NCBI GenBank assembly: GCA_036272735.1
Contig: DATAYF010000465.1
Coordinates: 1 to 13,625, forward strand
Direction: 5' to 3'
From: DATAYF01 sp036272735
GTDB lineage: Bacteria > Chloroflexota > Ktedonobacteria > Ktedonobacterales > Ktedonobacteraceae
DNA: 13,625 bases
This document shows, piece after piece, positions 12,620 through 13,625 of the stretch. How positions within the stretch are numbered: the stretch's first letter is position 1; each line of letters begins with the position of its first letter. The position numbers and the translations under genes are program-made. A model generated the notes under the pieces. That model searched no databases, was not told the DNA's origin, and worked only from the letters and a program-made list of their open reading frames with translations.

Positions 12620-13625
12620 CTAAAACGCCTTTCCGCCTAGCATCAGCAAATGTTCAACAATCGGGCCCAGCGAGTAGGCAGGAAAGTAGGTCAATGCTCC
12701 TACAATCAGGATCACGCCAATCAGCAAAGCCACAAACAATGGCCCCGTGGTAGGGAATGTACCAGCACCCACGGGCACCACGCGTTTGTGGACCAGCGAA
12801 CCCGCCAGCGCCATGACTGGAATAACAAAGGCGAAGCGTCCAATCAACATCGCGAAGGCCAGGGTCCAGTTGTAGAATGGCGTATTTCCGCTCAGGCCAG
12901 CAAACGCTGATCCGTTATTTCCCGTCGAGGAGGTAAAAGCATAGAGCATTTCTGAGAGACCATGTGGCCCCGCATTTAAGATTGAACTGGTCCCGACTGG
13001 CAAAACGCTTGCCACAGCGGTAAAACCAAGAATAGACGCTGGCAGAATGAGAATAGCGAGCGCCGCCATCTTCATCTCCTTTTGCTCGATCTTCTTGCCC
13101 AGGTATTCCGGCGTGCGCCCTACCATCAATCCAGCGATAAAGACAGCGAGGATCGCGAAGATGAGCATGCCATAGAGACCAGAACCAACACCGCCGAAAA
13201 TGATCTCGCCCAGCGCAATGTTTGCCATCGGCACCATACCAGCAAGTGGGGTGAAACTATCGATGAAACCATTGACAGCACCACAAGAGGCATCCGTTGT
13301 AATGGTCGCAAAGAGCGACGTCTGCGTGATACCAAAGCGAGTCTCTTTCCCCTCCATATTTCCGCCTGCCTGGTAAGCTGTGACCGCCTGATTTGCGCCC
13401 GCGTGCGTCAGCAGCGGATTGCCTGCCTGCTCAGAAGGCAGAATGATAAACACGCCAATCAAGAACAGGATGCCCATTGCTGCCCAGATGGCCCAGCCCT
13501 GCTTTGTATTGCCAGCCATTGATCCAAACAGATAGGTCAGGCCAGCGGGAATCGCGAAGATCGCCAACATCTCGATCATATTCGTGATTACACTGGGATT
13601 CTCAAATGGATGAGCGGAGTTCGCG
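12620..13625 (-). CDS. kdpA: Potassium-transporting ATPase subunit A, C-terminal part (runs off right edge)
   Basis: The frame stays open past the first visible ATG (13579) to the window edge; upstream codons give ANSAHPFENPSVITN, a block that in KdpA follows the second selectivity-filter segment. About 334 of the usual 550-560 residues are present, so the true start is outside. Seen: GNMEGKETRFG, ATITTDASCGAVNGF, the third filter GGVGSGLYGML, and the fourth filter region STGNNGSAFAGLS, with hydrophobic helices between. KdpA is the channel-like subunit of the Kdp pump, related to SKT (superfamily of K+ transporters), and takes potassium from outside the membrane. It is followed by kdpB after one base. 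Any kdpF and the operon promoter would lie to the right of the window. Confidence 0.96.
   Translation of the reverse strand, partial: ANSAHPFENPSVITNMIEMLAIFAIPAGLTYLFGSMAGNTKQGWAIWAAMGILFLIGVFIILPSEQAGNPLLTHAGANQAVTAYQAGGNMEGKETRFGITQTSLFATITTDASCGAVNGFIDSFTPLAGMVPMANIALGEIIFGGVGSGLYGMLIFAILAVFIAGLMVGRTPEYLGKKIEQKEMKMAALAILILPASILGFTAVASVLPVGTSSILNAGPHGLSEMLYAFTSSTGNNGSAFAGLSGNTPFYNWTLAFAMLIGRFAFVIPVMALAGSLVHKRVVPVGAGTFPTTGPLFVALLIGVILIVGALTYFPAYSLGPIVEHLLMLGGKAF

Overview
The window is about 13.6 kb of bacterial DNA dominated by a potassium-uptake locus. Base composition is moderate, with one clearly GC-richer block. The gene set is a kdpABC operon with a kinase-less KdpD, a KimA-like permease with extra cytosolic domains, a MoxR/BchI-like ATPase with the 'INEL' Walker B variant, and an IS5-family remnant. 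This would suit a soil-type Chloroflexota bacterium, perhaps Ktedonobacteria, but that is inference from family resemblance and not proven here.

Layout, left to right. Positions 1-820 (minus) hold the N-terminal part of an AAA+ MoxR/magnesium-chelatase-type ATPase cut by the window edge. A strong minus-strand terminator at 1094-1128 separates it from a secreted alkaline-phosphatase-superfamily enzyme (1172-3325, minus). The leader of that gene carries four TTAA(A/G)T half-sites at about 11 bp spacing, resembling a Pho-type box. Next is a truncated IS5-family transposase (3505-3807, minus), which abuts the stop codon of a GC-rich zinc-free quinone-oxidoreductase-like gene (3809-4744, minus). 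The oxidoreductase block looks acquired or rearranged. A 485-bp gene-free region (4745-5229) holds a 14-bp x 3 tandem repeat and possible control sites.

The rest is potassium transport. A KimA-like proton/potassium symporter (5230-7833, plus) has two tandem C-terminal USP-like domains where B. subtilis KimA has one. It converges on a minus-strand cluster read kdpA (partial at the right edge), kdpB, kdpC, a short kdpD, then a free-standing universal stress protein (USP). A 66-nt near-perfect palindrome (7835-7900) sits between the two convergent units as a probable bidirectional terminator.

How the genes work together: KdpA/B/C form the ATP-driven high-affinity potassium pump and KimA is a secondary potassium importer. 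The KdpD here has only the N-terminal KdpD domain and a USP domain, with no membrane helices or kinase, and no kdpE is visible. Counting KimA (2), KdpD (1) and the stand-alone protein (1), four USP-type modules sit within this locus. This suggests, as inference, control by a small ligand or protein contact (ATP or c-di-AMP have precedents in these families) rather than by a classical KdpD/KdpE pair.
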